A DNA stretch of 64,000 nt from Tragulus kanchil (GCA_022376925.1 JAIOJX010000032.1:176005479-176069478); one strand, 5' to 3'; numbered from the stretch's first letter, positions 22,395 to 34,679 are shown. Notes: a model not told the origin generated them from the letters alone. Numbers and translations are program-made.

Positions 22395-23114
22395 TTGGGT
22401 TACTGAGCTAGTAAGAAGCAGGGCTCAGAGTCAAATCTGAGTCCTCCAAGTCTTATTCTGTGGCCCCAGCAGGCATGCCCAGGACATGGCAAGGCTGAAT
22501 GCTTTTTTCTCATTTACATTATTGGAATTGTGCTTGATTTTTACAGGTCTGCAGAACACAGCTGGGAACAAGGCTAGGTATTAAATAGCAAGCACGCAGC
22601 AAAACTTGGAAGCCTGAGCTGCCAACTTGGACTGGCTAGAAATCCACAAGGGTGTAGAAATTAGATACACACAGAAGGTTCCTGCAGTGTGTCCACTGAG
22701 TTTCTTCTGGCAGCTGTTTTCTGGAATCAAACTGATGCTGTCTTTTAGCTGTTGTGGTGGATACATATTTTTTTCCGTATAATTCTTGATTCTCCCTGAA
22801 CAGAAGGTCAGAGGGAAGGCTAGTGTGTAGAGACCCCGTTTCACTGATTTCTAATTCTCCTATTCAACAAACTTTGCCTTCTGCTTCCTGCTTACCAATG
22901 AGTGAGGCTCTGATCCAGTTCTTGTCTTTTGCTCCTGGGGTCTCCTTTATCTCATTTTGGAAACTCAGTGAGTTAACCAGAAAGGGTGTAGCACTGGCTT
23001 AAGGAACAGGATCCAATTGTAAAGCAATGCTGTCTCAGAGAAGATGGGAAAAGCAATAGGTAGACTGTGTGTGGAGGAGGCGGTGATGGTCTGAGGCCTC
23101 AGCTATGAGGCCCG

Positions 23115-23261
23115 ACAGTTTAGGTAGATCCTTTCAAAGTCAATTTTCTCATCTACAAACAGGTACACTTTAAGTCACAGATTATCAGAAGGATTCAACA
23201 ATAAATTGTCTTCCGAGGCCAGGTCTCTTGCCCAATGCCTGCTTGGTGCCTGGACATATGA
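23115..23261 (+). mobile_element. MIR fragment (copy of 22022-22170)
   Basis: Duplicate carried by D7. Confidence 0.75.
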
Positions 23262-23291
23262 TATGTGAATGGCAATTAAAGCATAACTGTA

Positions 23292-23521
23292 GGGGTTTCC
23301 CTGGTAGTCCAGTGGGTAAAAAGTCCACCTTGCAGTGAAGGGGGCACTGCCTCGATCCCCAGCCCAGAAAGACCCCACATGCTGAGGGGCGGCTGGGCAG
23401 GTGTGTCCAATTGCGAGCCAGTGCTCTGGAGCGCATGTGCCCAGAGCTGGTGCTGTGCGAGGAGAGAGGTCGCTGTGATGAGAGGCCCACACATGCCAAA
23501 GAATAATAAAGATGGATGAAA
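23292..23521 (+). mobile_element. Unusual tRNA-Glu SINE
   Basis: Same insertion as 22201-22394 but extending to AGGCCCACACATGCCAAAGA and a decayed AACAAAGACGGATGAAA block. The 3' tail typical of the better copies is lost or replaced by A-rich DNA. Moderately diverged. No clear target duplication. Confidence 0.83.
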
Positions 23522-23678
23522 TATTAAGGATCACTTAGAGGCAAAAGAAAAAGTAGTAAAAAATGGTAAATTAAAAAAAAAATAAGTGCATGTGAAAGAG
23601 ACACTTTCTAGCATATGATACATCTTTGACAGTTATGAGTCGCTATTTTTGTAACAAATATGATGGAAACCTAAGGCT

Positions 23679-25894
23679 AATACTAAAACAGAACTGGAAG
23701 TGACCTTACTAGATACCATGAAAGCAGGGTAGGTTAAGCTTAACAGATCCAAGCTGGATCCTAGAGACTCATACCAGTGACCCACAGAAATCTAAAGCCA
23801 CTGACGAGTAGTTTGATAGTGATGGCAAGTCACTCCTGCCATGGCTGCTGACAGTGACCCAACCTCTTAACCTGAAGTAGCAAGGCAGATGCACAGCTGT
23901 GTGCAATTGTGCTCAACCGTGCATGATTCTGAAAGTAACCTTGTATGTCTGGCCTGGATGGACATGGATTTCTGAAATAGTCTAACATACTGAGGACACA
24001 GACCCTACACCTGACTCTGTCCTGGAATAACCACTTGGCTTCTGATACATTCCTGAGACAAATCACATAGGATGAATATATTTCCATAGGGTTTGCAGGT
24101 TTGGGCACAACAGAAATAAATCCATTGCACTGTTTGTCTTTGAGTAACATGGGACCTGGAAGTAAAGATAGATCAGTGCTCTTCTTACAAATCCTAAAGC
24201 CACCCTTTATTGAGATGCATTTACAGGGATCATTATTATTGCTAACCTCTTTTAAAAGTAAGAACCTATATTGTCTTCATGAGAGCTTAAAATGAATGAC
24301 ATTAACAAAATTAACAAGAGATGTAATGCAGGACTTTGGAAAGGACTAGTGAAAAACAAGTATTGTGGAATGGGGTGGGTCAGAGTAGAGGGACTGACAT
24401 AATCCCTCCACCCCCCCACCCCTGATACTATGTGATGTTTCTATTCCTGTCTTTCATGAACAATCTGTTATGTGCTTCTGTTGAGTTTTCTGTCTCTCTC
24501 CCAACACACCACTGTTGGGAATGGAGGTTGAGGTCTGATGTTCTGCCTTTTAGACCCCTCCCTACTGAGAGCAGTCTCCCTGTCCTCACACTTGGCCTTA
24601 GTACACCTGCTGGACAAGACTGTCCTCTCAGGTATCAAGGAAGTCCCTGGGAGTCCCAACTCTCACCCTCCCACAGAACAAATGGCCCTCCCACATCCCC
24701 AGAGTTTCAGTGCCCACCTCCAGCATACAATTTACACAAACCACCTTGCCCTGCTCATCTCCATTAGACTGCTATGTCAATTTTCCAATACTAAAACAGA
24801 ACTGGAAGTGACCTTACTAGATACCATGAAAGCAGGGTAGGTTAAGCTTAACAGATCCAAGCTGGATCCTAGAGACTCATACCAGTGACCCACAGAAATC
24901 TAAAGCCACTGACGAGTAGTTTGATAGTGATGGCAAGTCACTCCTGCCATGGCTGCTGACAGTGACCCAACCTCTTAACCTGAAGTAGCAAGGCAGATGC
25001 ACAGCTGTGTGCAATTGTGCTCAACCGTGCATGATTCTGAAAGTAACCTTGTATGTCTGGCCTGGATGGACATGGATTTCTGAAATAGTCTAACATACTG
25101 AGGACACAGACCCTACACCTGACTCTGTCCTGGAATAACCACTTGGCTTCTGATACATTCCTGAGACAAATCACATAGGATGAATATATTTCCATAGGGT
25201 TTGCAGGTTTGGGCACAACAGAAATAAATCCATTGCACTGTTTGTCTTTGAGTAACATGGGACCTGGAAGTAAAGATAGATCAGTGCTCTTCTTACAAAT
25301 CCTAAAGCCACCCTTTATTGAGATGCATTTACAGGGATCATTATTATTGCTAACCTCTTTTAAAAGTAAGAACCTATATTGTCTTCATGAGAGCTTAAAA
25401 TGAATGACATTAACAAAATTAACAAGAGATGTAATGCAGGACTTTGGAAAGGACTAGTGAAAAACAAGTATTGTGGAATGGGGTGGGTCAGAGTAGAGGG
25501 ACTGACATAATCCCTCCACCCCCCCACCCCTGATACTATGTGATGTTTCTATTCCTGTCTTTCATGAACAATCTGTTATGTGCTTCTGTTGAGTTTTCTG
25601 TCTCTCTCCCAACACACCACTGTTGGGAATGGAGGTTGAGGTCTGATGTTCTGCCTTTTAGACCCCTCCCTACTGAGAGCAGTCTCCCTGTCCTCACACT
25701 TGGCCTTAGTACACCTGCTGGACAAGACTGTCCTCTCAGGTATCAAGGAAGTCCCTGGGAGTCCCAACTCTCACCCTCCCACAGAACAAATGGCCCTCCC
25801 ACATCCCCAGAGTTTCAGTGCCCACCTCCAGCATACAATTTACACAAACCACCTTGCCCTGCTCATCTCCATTAGACTGCTATGTCAATTTTCC
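23679..25894. repeat. Tandem duplication D8, period 1108 bp
   Basis: Copy 1 is 23679-24786 and copy 2 is 24787-25894. The junction is clean, with no filler, and the copies look identical across 1.1 kb. The content is unique, non-repeat DNA with no gene recognised. Frames such as 111 codons at 24432-24767 recur at 25540-25875 only through the duplication. Confidence 0.97.
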
Positions 25895-26275
25895 AGGACT
25901 GCTGCAGCAAAGTACCATAGCCTGGATGGTTTAGAAAAATAGAATGGATTCTCACAGTTCTGAAGGCTGGAAGCCTGAGGTCAAAACCTTGGCAAGATTC
26001 CTTCCAAGGCTCTGAGGGGGGAAACTGCTAGATTCTGGTGCTTTCCTGGCCATCTTTGATACTCTGTGGTTTGTAGAAGTATCACCCTGATTTCCACCTT
26101 TATCTTCACATTACCTTCTGTCTATGTCTATCTGTGTCAAAAAGGTCCCTTTTGGTAAGGAAACTAGTCACATTGGATCAGCAACCACCCTCATGATCTC
26201 ATTTTAACTTGATTGTCTAGACAGATGCTGTTTGAAAATGAACTCACATCTTTTGAAAGACACAATGATGACCAT
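25890..26275. mobile_element. Ancient interspersed repeat, same family as 19425-19800
   Basis: Starts GGACTGCTGCAGCAAAGTAC, then TCTCACAGTTCTGAAGGCTG, CACCTTTATCTTCACATTAC, GTCACATTGGATCAGCAACC and TGATCTCATTTTAACTTGAT. This is the block order of a common mammalian repeat I cannot name with confidence. The D8 junction lies at its left edge. Confidence 0.7.
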
Positions 26276-26890
26276 GCAAAGTAACCCATGGGAAGTGCTG
26301 TCACAGTTATAGCTCAGTGCTGAGTAAATGAATGAGTGAATGAATGAATGTCAGAAGCTCCCTGTACCCTTCCTTTGTGCCCAGAGTAGCCCATGAGAAG
26401 TTGCTCTGGGTACTGGCCTGGGTAGAGTCATGACGGAGTGTAGACTAAATGAATGAGTGAATGAATGATGTCCCCTGTCTCCTTTCCTTGTCCCCATCTG
26501 GCATACTGATCCCAGTGCCTGACAGTGAAACTTCCACTGACCCAGTGAGCAGTTCTTCAAAGCCCAAAGAGCCTTCCCTCAGCTCCTTTCTCAACAGCAA
26601 TGCAGCATTTGCCCACAGTGCCTGTTCAAAGGACACCATCTTGCCCTGGCATCTGCCTCACAGGCTTTACACCCTGGGCTGGCAGCAGGGATCTCACCTC
26701 TAGACTCAGGCAGACTCCACACGCCAATGCCGGACCTGGGAATTGTTCGCTTTTAATTAAGCTCCCCTTTGAGCTCTAGTCCCTGTGCGAAACATCTGTG
26801 ACAGAAGCCACATTCATCGGCTAAATGCATTTATTTAAAGCCACCAATCTTAGAGTGTACTTTACCCTATTAAGGTCTAGATTCAAGGGG
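26276..26890. other. Unique non-coding stretch
   Basis: Contains two short GAATGAAT-type runs (about 26328-26348 and 26450-26468). No recognised gene. Confidence 0.5.
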
Positions 26891-27200
26891 AGCCTCCGAG
26901 TGGAAACGAACTCCCTGTAGAAGTTCAGATTCACATCGGCAGCCCTGGGTTTTAGAAGGTGGAAAAGGAGAGCCTGATCCTGCTGGGCAACACTTGATGA
27001 AAGGTAGCACGACATTAAAGGTGAGAAAGAAAGGCCTTTTTCATCTTTTCCCAAGCACAAGGCTTCTAACTGGAGGTCAAATCCAAGGTAAATAGATGGA
27101 GAGCCAGTGCGGAAGGTTCTGGCTGTGCCTTCCTGAGCTCCTCCCGATTCCAGTGCAGACAGGCTGGGTCTGCAGAGCCGTCACCTTCATAAATTCTTTT

Positions 27201-27529
27201 TTATTTATTATTATTTTTAAAGATTTATTTATTTATTTATTTTGGGCGGGGGTCGGGTTGGGGAGGGAGGAGAGTGGGCGGGCCACTTCTATTGGTCTTT
27301 CATTTCTCTATTTTCATCCGTCTTTGTTCTTTGGCTCCTGTGGGCCTCCCATCACGATGGCGTCTGTCGTTGCAGAGCACCGCATGCGCTCCAGAGCTCT
27401 GGCTGGGTAGTTGGACACATAAGCCCAGCCTCTCCGCAGCACGTGGGATCTTCCCAAGCCAGGGATCGAACCAGCGCCCCTTGCACTGCAAGGCGATGTC
27501 CTTACCCACTGGACCACCAGGGGAAGCCC
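27201..27529 (-). mobile_element. Unusual tRNA-Glu SINE, near full length
   Basis: Minus strand. At the right are the A box (reverse of CTGGTGGTCCAGTGGGTAAG) and a B box (reverse of GGTTCGATCCCTGG). Leftward come GTCCAACTAC, CATGCGGTGCTCTGC, AGGCCCACAGGAGCCAAAGA, GACGGATGAAAATAGAGAAA, CAATAGAAGTGGCCCGCCC, a C-rich block and an (AAAT)n tail ending near CTTTAAA. A CATAAATTCTT target duplication lies at 27188-27198 and 27530-27540. Confidence 0.92.
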
Positions 27530-27540
27530 CATAAATTCTT

Positions 27541-27992
27541 TATAGAAAAGTTTCACAGAATTATTCACGTTACTGGCCCTGCTAAAATGACAGCTTGTTC
27601 ACTCACAGAAATAAAAGTGACAAAGAATACATTTTCACCTTCAGAAATGAAGACCATACTGCAGTCTACACACTCAACAGACCAAGAGTGTGGTTCCATG
27701 CATCTTTCAGACCCTGGAAGCCTGGCTTCCAGAGAAGGGTTCCTGAGCCCAAAGCAGCTCACTTACTAAGCATTTCAGGACTCAGCTGTCTTACTTGGAG
27801 ATGGAACCAAGACTTACTCATGTGTAACATACGTTGTTGGAAGGACTATAAAGATCCTTGCAATGCATGTGAAAGATGCACTTATTGTCATAAATGACTT
27901 TGTGTTGGAACCCTGAGCATCACAAGGAAGATGGTCCCCTTGTTGTCTAGGCAACAGGATATCCAGCAACTATTTAAGAAGTTCAAAGATTC
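27541..27992. other. Unique non-coding stretch inside D9
   Basis: No gene recognised. Frames of up to 175 codons entering from the SINE are fortuitous. Confidence 0.5.
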
Positions 27993-28300
27993 AGCCTCCG
28001 AGTGAAACGAACTCCTGTAGAAGTTCAGATTCACATCGGCAGCCCTGGGTTTTAGAAGGTGGAAAAGGAGAGCCTGATCCTGCTGGGCAACACTTGATGA
28101 AAGGTAGCACGACATTAAAGGTGAGAAAGAAAGGCCTTTTTCATCTTTTCCCAAGCACAAGGCTTCTAACTGGAGGTCAAATCCAAGGTAAATAGATGGA
28201 GAGCCAGTGCGGAAGGTTCTGGCTGTGCCTTCCTGAGCTCCTCCCGATTCCAGTGCAGACAGGCTGGGTCTGCAGAGCCGTCACCTTCATAAATTCTTTT

Positions 28301-28628
28301 TTATTTATTATTATTTTTAAAGATTTATTTATTTATTTATTTTGGGCGGGGGTCGGGTTGGGGAGGGAGGAGAGTGGGCGGGCCACTTCTATTGGTCTTT
28401 CATTTCTCTATTTTCATCCGTCTTTGTTCTTTGGCTCCTGTGGGCCTCCCATCACGATGGCGTCTGTCGTTGCAGAGCACCGCATGCGCTCCAGAGCTCT
28501 GGCTGGGTAGTTGGACACATAAGCCCAGCCTCTCCGCAGCACGTGGGATCTTCCCAAGCCAGGGATCGAACCAGCGCCCCTTGCACTGCGAGGCGGTGTC
28601 CTTACCCACTGGACCAGCAGGGAAGCCC
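28301..28628 (-). mobile_element. Unusual tRNA-Glu SINE (copy of 27201-27529)
   Basis: Same insertion as 27201-27529 with the same target duplications, carried in D9 copy 2. A handful of single-base differences from the first copy fall within the head. Confidence 0.92.
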
Positions 28629-29246
28629 CATAAATTCTTTATAGAAAAGTTTCACAGAATTATTCACGTTACTGGCCCTGCTAAAATGACAGCTTGTTCA
28701 CTCACAGAAATAAAAGTGACAAAGAATACATTTTCACCTTCAGAAATGAAGACCATACTGCAGTCTACACACTCAACAGACCAAGAGTGTGGTTCCATGC
28801 ATCTTTCAGACCCTGGAAGCCTGGCTTCCAGAGAAGGGTTCCTGAGCCCAAAGCAGCTCACTTACTAAGCATTTCAGGACTCAACTGTCTTACTTGGAGA
28901 TGGAACCAAGACTTACTCATGTGTAACATACGTTGTTGGAAGGACTATAAAGATCCTTGCAATGCATGTGAAAGATGCACTTATTGTCATAAATGACTTT
29001 GTGTTGGAACCCTGAGCATCACAAGGAAGATGGTCCCCTTGTTGTCTAGGCAACAGGATGTGGATCCAGCAACTATTGTTCATATGGCACACCATTGGCC
29101 CCACACCAGAGACCTGGGATATTCTCTCTCTGTCTCTCTCATGTATGTGTATGCGTAATGTGAATTTAATTGTGCCCTGCCCCCTCTACCTGGAATAGCT
29201 TGTCTTCCCAAGGGTCAGTCAGCCTTTGGGGCCATGTTACTCCACA

Positions 29247-29371
29247 TGCTAGTGCCTACTTAGTGGTATCCAACTCTTTGTGACACCATGGACTATAGCC
29301 CACCAGGCTTCCTCGTCCAGGGATCATCCAGCAGCAATACAGGAGAGGGTTGCCATTTCTTCCTCCAGAGA
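29247..29371 (-). mobile_element. Bov-tA SINE fragment
   Basis: Minus-strand tail and body: TGACACCATGGACTATAGCC, CACCAGGCTTCCTCGTCCAG and GGGTTGCCATTTCTTCCTCC. The tRNA head is absent. Confidence 0.85.
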
Positions 29372-29652
29372 TCCACAGACATAAAATAAGGCACAAAATT
29401 TCATGGTCTAAAGGTATTGAGATCAATCAGAGTCTGTTTTCTTATTACTATGGAATTATGGTTGAAATAAATATTAAAAGATATTTGAGAAGGATGCACA
29501 TATTTTCAAGTATAATGTAATATTTACCAAGAGATATCTCTGACTTAGCCATTAAAACACATAGGGAGATTGTAGAGAAGAAAGCATTTAAATGATGAAT
29601 CATTACCAAGGATACTTTAAAAAAACCAAGTATTTGGAAATTAAATGTCCAC

Positions 29653-29808
29653 TTTTTCTAATATTTACTTATTTTGCCAGATCTTAGTTGCAGAGTGGAG
29701 GAATTTCAGTTGCAGCACATAGGATCTAGTTCTCCGACCAGGGATCAAACTCAAGTCCCCTACGTTGGGAACTCAGAGGCTTAGCCATTGGACCACCAAG
29801 GAAGTCCC
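29653..29808 (-). mobile_element. CHR-type SINE, short
   Basis: Minus strand. CAGATCTTAGTTGCAGAGTG, CCGACCAGGGATCAAACTC (B box region, reverse) and ATTGGACCACCAAGGAAGTC (head). An AAATGTCCAC target duplication lies at 29643-29652 and 29809-29818. Confidence 0.9.
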
Positions 29809-29913
29809 AAATGTCCACCTTTATATGGTGGGTGTATAAATGGGCAATGTTCATATATAAAGAGACACATGCAGAAATGGAGAGTCAGTATTTAGATATG
29901 TGTTTAGGAACTT

Positions 29914-30070
29914 GGGCTTCCCAGATGATTTAGTGGTAAAGAATGTGCCTGCCAACGCAGGAAATGCAGATTTGATGCTTGTGTCGGAAAGATCCTTTGC
30001 AGCAGGGAATGTCAGTGCACTCCAGTATATTCATCTGGAAAATTCCATGGACAGAGGAGCCTGACAGGCT
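29914..30070 (+). mobile_element. Bov-tA SINE cut by D10 junction
   Basis: Plus-strand head (GGGCTTCCCAGATGATTTAG) and body up to GGAGCCTGACAGGCT, where D10 copy 1 ends. The whole element is at 31039-31240. Confidence 0.9.
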
Positions 30071-30371
30071 CCAGTATATTCACGAAATTCATGTGAAAGA
30101 TGCACTTATTGTCATAAATGACTTTGTGTTGGAACCCTGAGCATCACAAGGAAGATGGTCCCCTTGTTGTCTAGGCAACAGGATGTGGATCCAGCAACTA
30201 TTGTTCATATGGCACACCATTGGCCCCACACCAGAGACCTGGGATATTCTCTCTCTGTCTCTCTCATGTATGTGTATGCGTAATGTGAATTTAATTGTGC
30301 CCTGCCCCCTCTACCTGGAATAGCTTGTCTTCCCAAGGGTCAGTCAGCCTTTGGGGCCATGTTACTCCACA

Positions 30372-30496
30372 TGCTAGTGCCTACTTAGTGGTATCCAACT
30401 CTTTGTGACACCATGGACTATAGCCCACCAGGCTTCCTCGTCCAGGGATCATCCAGCAGCAATACAGGAGAGGGTTGCCATTTCTTCCTCCAGAGA
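30372..30496 (-). mobile_element. Bov-tA fragment (copy of 29247-29371)
   Basis: Duplicate carried by D10. Confidence 0.85.
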
Positions 30497-30777
30497 TCCA
30501 CAGACATAAAATAAGGCACAAAATTTCATGGTCTAAAGGTATTGAGATCAATCAGAGTCTGTTTTCTTATTACTATGGAATTATGGTTGAAATAAATATT
30601 AAAAGATATTTGAGAAGGATGCACATATTTTCAAGTATAATGTAATATTTACCAAGAGATATCTCTGACTTAGCCATTAAAACACATAGGGAGATTGTAG
30701 AGAAGAAAGCATTTAAATGATAAATCATTACCAAGGATACTTTAAAAAAACCAAGTATTTGGAAATTAAATGTCCAC

Positions 30778-30933
30778 TTTTTCTAATATTTACTTATTTT
30801 GCCAGATCTTAGTTGCAGAGTGGAGGAATTTCAGTTGCAGCACATAGGATCTAGTTCTCCGACCAGGGATCAAACTCAAGTCCCCTACGTTGGGAACTCA
30901 GAGGCTTAGCCATTGGACCACCAAGGAAGTCCC
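30778..30933 (-). mobile_element. CHR-type SINE (copy of 29653-29808)
   Basis: Duplicate carried by D10, with the same AAATGTCCAC flanks. Confidence 0.9.
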
Positions 30934-31038
30934 AAATGTCCACCTTTATATGGTGGGTGTATAAATGGGCAATGTTCATATATAAAGAGACACATGCAGA
31001 AATGGAGAGTCAGTATTTAGATATGTGTTTAGGAACTT

Positions 31039-31240
31039 GGGCTTCCCAGATGATTTAGTGGTAAAGAATGTGCCTGCCAACGCAGGAAATGCAGATTTGA
31101 TGCTTGGGTCGGGAAGATCCTTTGCAGCAGGGAATGTCAGTGCACTCCAGTATATTCATCTGGAAAATTCCATGGACAGAGGAGCCTGACAGGCTACAGT
31201 TCATGGGATTGAAGGAGTCAATCATGATGGAAAGACTGAG
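31039..31240 (+). mobile_element. Bov-tA SINE
   Basis: Complete version of 29914-30070: head, GGTCGGGAAGATCC, GGACAGAGGAGCCTGACAGG and a decayed tail ending AAGACTGAGTACGCAC. An approximate TTAGGAA flank is seen on both sides. Confidence 0.9.
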
Positions 31241-32094
31241 TACGCACTTAGGAATCTGACCCAGCCCAGATATCCACATGAGTTTAGTGGTCTCATCCTT
31301 TTGAACAGGAAGAAGGCTAATATGAGTCAGTATATAATACACAAGACTAGCACCATATGGAGCCATTCATTTGAAAACTAAGAATTTCAAGATGACAACC
31401 ACAAAGCATGGAACCAAGTGCTGAGTGTTCTGAGCCCAGGGTTTGTTGGGCAGTTGCAGACCCAGGAAGCTGACACTGGCTGTTGAATCAGATGCTAAGT
31501 TTTGTGTGATTGCTATGTACTATTCACACACAGTAGGACCATGCGTTGTCATGTTGGGGACTGAGGGAAAGCTGGGTACACACCTAGATGGCTCTTGAAG
31601 CCTGTTTCTATGACAAAGCAAAAGCCCCATCTTGCCCTCTTAAGAGCCCAACCAGGGAGATGTCCTCAAGCATGGCCAAGCATCCTTGCTCCATCTCAGA
31701 ACACTTAGCTCTTTCTTGTTTCCCTGACTCAGTGATCACTAACCTCCTCTTTCAGAGTCCCTTCCATTCTGAGCTATAATTAGCAGTGTCCAACTTTCCC
31801 TCCTTTCCCAATGGTACTCAAAGTCAGTCCACAGCAAGAAGTTGCACCTTATTCATTTGTACAACTATTTCATTGACAAGCACCAGATGAACACTGACTC
31901 TGCACCCCAGCCTACCCAGACCAAGATGAGGCTGGTGGCCTCAGCTCACAAGGTTCCTCACCTGGATGAGGGGCAGTGAAATGGTGTCCAGAACAAGGCA
32001 GTGATGATGGGAAGTGGCTGGGCAGGCATAGAGGGACTCCAGCTGATGCCATGTGGCATCTCTGAGGATGCCACTCTGTTTAGCAGCCACTCAA
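31241..32094. other. Unique non-coding stretch
   Basis: Single-copy DNA with no gene recognised. A 63-codon frame at 31588-31779 has no domain. Confidence 0.5.
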
Positions 32095-32280
32095 GGGTTT
32101 CCCATGTGACTCAGAGGGTAAAGAATCTGCCTGCAATGCAGGAAACACAGATCTGATCCCTGGGTCAGGAAGATCCCCTCGAGAAGAGAATTGGAACCCA
32201 CTCCAGTATTCTTGCCTGGAGAACTCCATGGACAGAGGACCTTGGTCGATTCCAGTCCATGAGGTCACAAAAGAGTTAGA
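32095..32280 (+). mobile_element. Bov-tA SINE
   Basis: Plus strand: GGGTTTCCCATGTGACTCAG head, CTGCAATGCAGGAAACACAG, CACTCCAGTATTCTTGCCTG and a decayed tail with GAGGTCACAAAAGAGTTAGA. Confidence 0.93.
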
Positions 32281-32418
32281 TTTTGTTGATCGTCACTTGT
32301 ATTTTCTTTACCTTTTCATTTTCTCAGGTGGTATCATCCAATCACATGTCTTTAAATATCAACTCACAAACATGAATGCCCTAAGTGGACCATGCCCCTC
32401 AACTTCAATCACCTATTG

Positions 32419-32622
32419 TGCATAGTCACTCAGTGGTATCTGACTCTTTGTGACCATATGGACTGTAGCTTGAAGGCTCCTCTATCCATGGGATTTTCCC
32501 AGCAAGAACACTGGAGTGGATTTCCATGTCCTCCTCCAGGGGGTCTTCCTGACTCAAGGATCAAATCTAGGTCTCTAGCATTGTAGGCAGATTCTTTACC
32601 ATGTGAGCCACCAGGGAAGTTC
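32419..32622 (-). mobile_element. Bov-tA SINE
   Basis: Minus strand: GTCACTCAGTGGTATCTGAC at the tail, CAAGAACACTGGAGTGGATT in the core and TGAGCCACCAGGGAAGTTC at the head. Confidence 0.93.
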
Positions 32623-33164
32623 TTAGTGACCTATATGCAGCTGCCTTCTCAACAACTCCATGCAGTGTTCACCAGGAAGCTCTGCTTTTTGGAGCAGTTC
32701 TGGAAAAGGTGGGCATCACTTCTATCTGCATTCTATCAGTCAGAGCTCAGTCATGGCCACATACACCTGCAAGGGAGTTTAAGAGTGTAGTATGGCTATG
32801 TGCATGGGAAGAAGAGAAAAGGGTGAGTGATTAGCTGCCCTTTCACAGGTAGATTGTGCTAATTATGTGATGAGTGGTATTTACTGTTGGTGGGGAATGG
32901 GGAGAGCTCATGTCCAGGTGCTAGAATTTGAAAAGGTGAATTTGAAAACCTTATATGATAAATCAAATGAGAACACACAGAGGCAAGAAAGCAGATGTCA
33001 GTAAAGTCTTCCCTTTTAGAAAGAACTAACACAGGAAGATGGGGTTTGGCAAGATTCTGAAGTATTTCACACTGGTTTTGGTTTGTCTTCTCAATACACT
33101 GCTCAGATATGTCTCTGAGACATACTCATGGAAGCTCATGGGGACCCTCAGTAGACATAAATCA

Positions 33165-33300
33165 GGTAGGAGAACTATTTACATTTGACAGAAGAGGAAG
33201 CAAGGGGTGACTGACACAAGGGCATGTATGTCAGGATCAGAAGTGAGATCAGACCCAAGCCTTTGACCTCTAAATCCAGAGTGCTCTGTAATTCTGATTT
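33165..33300 (-). mobile_element. Possible antisense MIR fragment
   Basis: A weak match to antisense MIR: CATTTGACAGAAGAGGAAGC, then AGATCAGACCCAAGCCTTTG. Diverged, and could be chance resemblance. A second copy lies at 34334-34469. Confidence 0.5.
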
Positions 33301-33587
33301 CAAAGTATCAAGAAGCATTGGGAAGTCTTGCTCTGTCTAAGGATTTTAAGGTTCTAGCTGATCAGACCTCTGAAGTATATTGCATTTCCATTGGTCCCAT
33401 TCAGATAATAAAGCATGCAAAGTAAAACCAAATTAAAATTGGAAGCATGATTACATTATTAAAATATTTTGACTGCCCTTCAGCTGTTCTCTTCAGCTTC
33501 TGATCTTATCTCACATGTCTTTAAATATCAACTCACAAACATGAATGCCCTAAGTGGACCATGCCCCTCAACTTCAATCACCTATTG

Positions 33588-33791
33588 TGCATAGTCACTC
33601 AGTGGTATCTGACTCTTTGTGACCATATGGACTGTAGCTTGAAGGCTCCTCTATCCATGGGATTTTCCCAGCAAGAACACTGGAGTGGATTTCCATGTCC
33701 TCCTCCAGGGGGTCTTCCTGACTCAAGGATCAAATCTAGGTCTCTAGCATTGTAGGCAGATTCTTTACCATGTGAGCCACCAGGGAAGTTC
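33588..33791 (-). mobile_element. Bov-tA SINE (copy of 32419-32622)
   Basis: Duplicate carried by D11. Confidence 0.93.
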
Positions 33792-34333
33792 TTAGTGACC
33801 TATATGCAGCTGCCTTCTCAACAACTCCATGCAGTGTTCACCAGGAAGCTCTGCTTTTTGGAGCAGTTCTGGAAAAGGTGGGCATCACTTCTATCTGCAT
33901 TCTATCAGTCAGAGCTCAGTCATGGCCACATACACCTGCAAGGGAGTTTAAGAGTGTAGTATGGCTATGTGCATGGGAAGAAGAGAAAAGGGTGAGTGAT
34001 TAGCTGCCCTTTCACAGGTAGATTGTGCTAATTATGTGATGAGTGGTATTTACTGTTGGTGGGGAATGGGGAGAGCTCATGTCCAGGTGCTAGAATTTGA
34101 AAAGGTGAATTTGAAAACCTTATATGATAAATCAAATGAGAACACACAGAGGCAAGAAAGCAGATGTCAGTAAAGTCTTCCCTTTTAGAAAGAACTAACA
34201 CAGGAAGATGGGGTTTGGCAAGATTCTGAAGTATTTCACACTGGTTTTGGTTTGTCTTCTCAATACACTGCTCAGATATGTCTCTGAGACATACTCATGG
34301 AAGCTCATGGGGACCCTCAGTAGACATAAATCA

Positions 34334-34469
34334 GGTAGGAGAACTATTTACATTTGACAGAAGAGGAAGCAAGGGGTGACTGACACAAGGGCATGTATGT
34401 CAGGATCAGAAGTGAGATCAGACCCAAGCCTTTGACCTCTAAATCCAGAGTGCTCTGTAATTCTGATTT
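34334..34469 (-). mobile_element. Possible MIR fragment (copy of 33165-33300)
   Basis: Duplicate carried by D11. Confidence 0.5.
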
Positions 34470-34679
34470 CAAAGTATCAAGAAGCATTGGGAAGTCTTGC
34501 TCTGTCTAAGGATTTTAAGGTTCTAGCTGATCAGACCTCTGAAGTATATTGCATTTCCATTGGTCCCATTCAGATAATAAAGCATGCAAAGTAAAACCAA
34601 ATTAAAATTGGAAGCATGATTACATTATTAAAATATTTTGACTGCCCTTCAGCTGTTCTCTTCAGCTTCTGATCTTATC

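Larger units (their letters stand above)
21307..23485. repeat. Tandem duplication D7, period 1090-1091 bp
   Basis: Copy 1 is 21307-22394 and copy 2 is 22397-23485. A C/G-run difference is seen near 21750 versus 22837 (one extra G in copy 2). Copy 1 stops inside a tRNA-Glu SINE right after GATGAGAGG; copy 2 continues through it. Confidence 0.97.
26891..29077. repeat. Tandem duplication D9, period about 1100 bp
   Basis: Copy 1 is 26891-27973 and copy 2 is 27993-29077, with about 19 bases of filler between. Differences cluster at the ends. The start of copy 2 lacks one base in a G run and one in a C run (near 28006 and 28014), and the end of copy 1 lacks four bases at GGATGTGGATCC. Inside the SINE a few bases differ (CAAGGCGATG versus CGAGGCGGTG). 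Copy 2 overlaps D10, so about 110 bp are present three times. Confidence 0.96.
28965..31195. repeat. Tandem duplication D10, period 1125 bp
   Basis: Copy 1 is 28965-30070 and copy 2 is 30090-31195. The 19-base filler (30071-30089) is a shortened version of 30021-30044 nearby (CCAGTATATTCA then AAATTC). Copy 1's last 100 bases differ from copy 2 at TGTGTCGGAAAG versus TGGGTCGGGAAG. Copy 1 ends inside a Bov-tA. Confidence 0.97.
32342..34679. repeat. Tandem duplication D11, period 1169 bp
   Basis: Copy 1 is 32342-33510 and copy 2 is 33511-34679. The junction is clean and shares TCACA between the end and the start. Copies appear identical over almost 1.2 kb. Both carry a Bov-tA and an antisense MIR-like segment. 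Confidence 0.97.

Noticed and set aside
27242..27769. 175-codon plus-strand frame (164 codons in the second copy)
   Set aside because: It begins in the SINE and leaves into unique DNA. The two copies use different reading frames because of a one-base change near the SINE head, so no protein is conserved.
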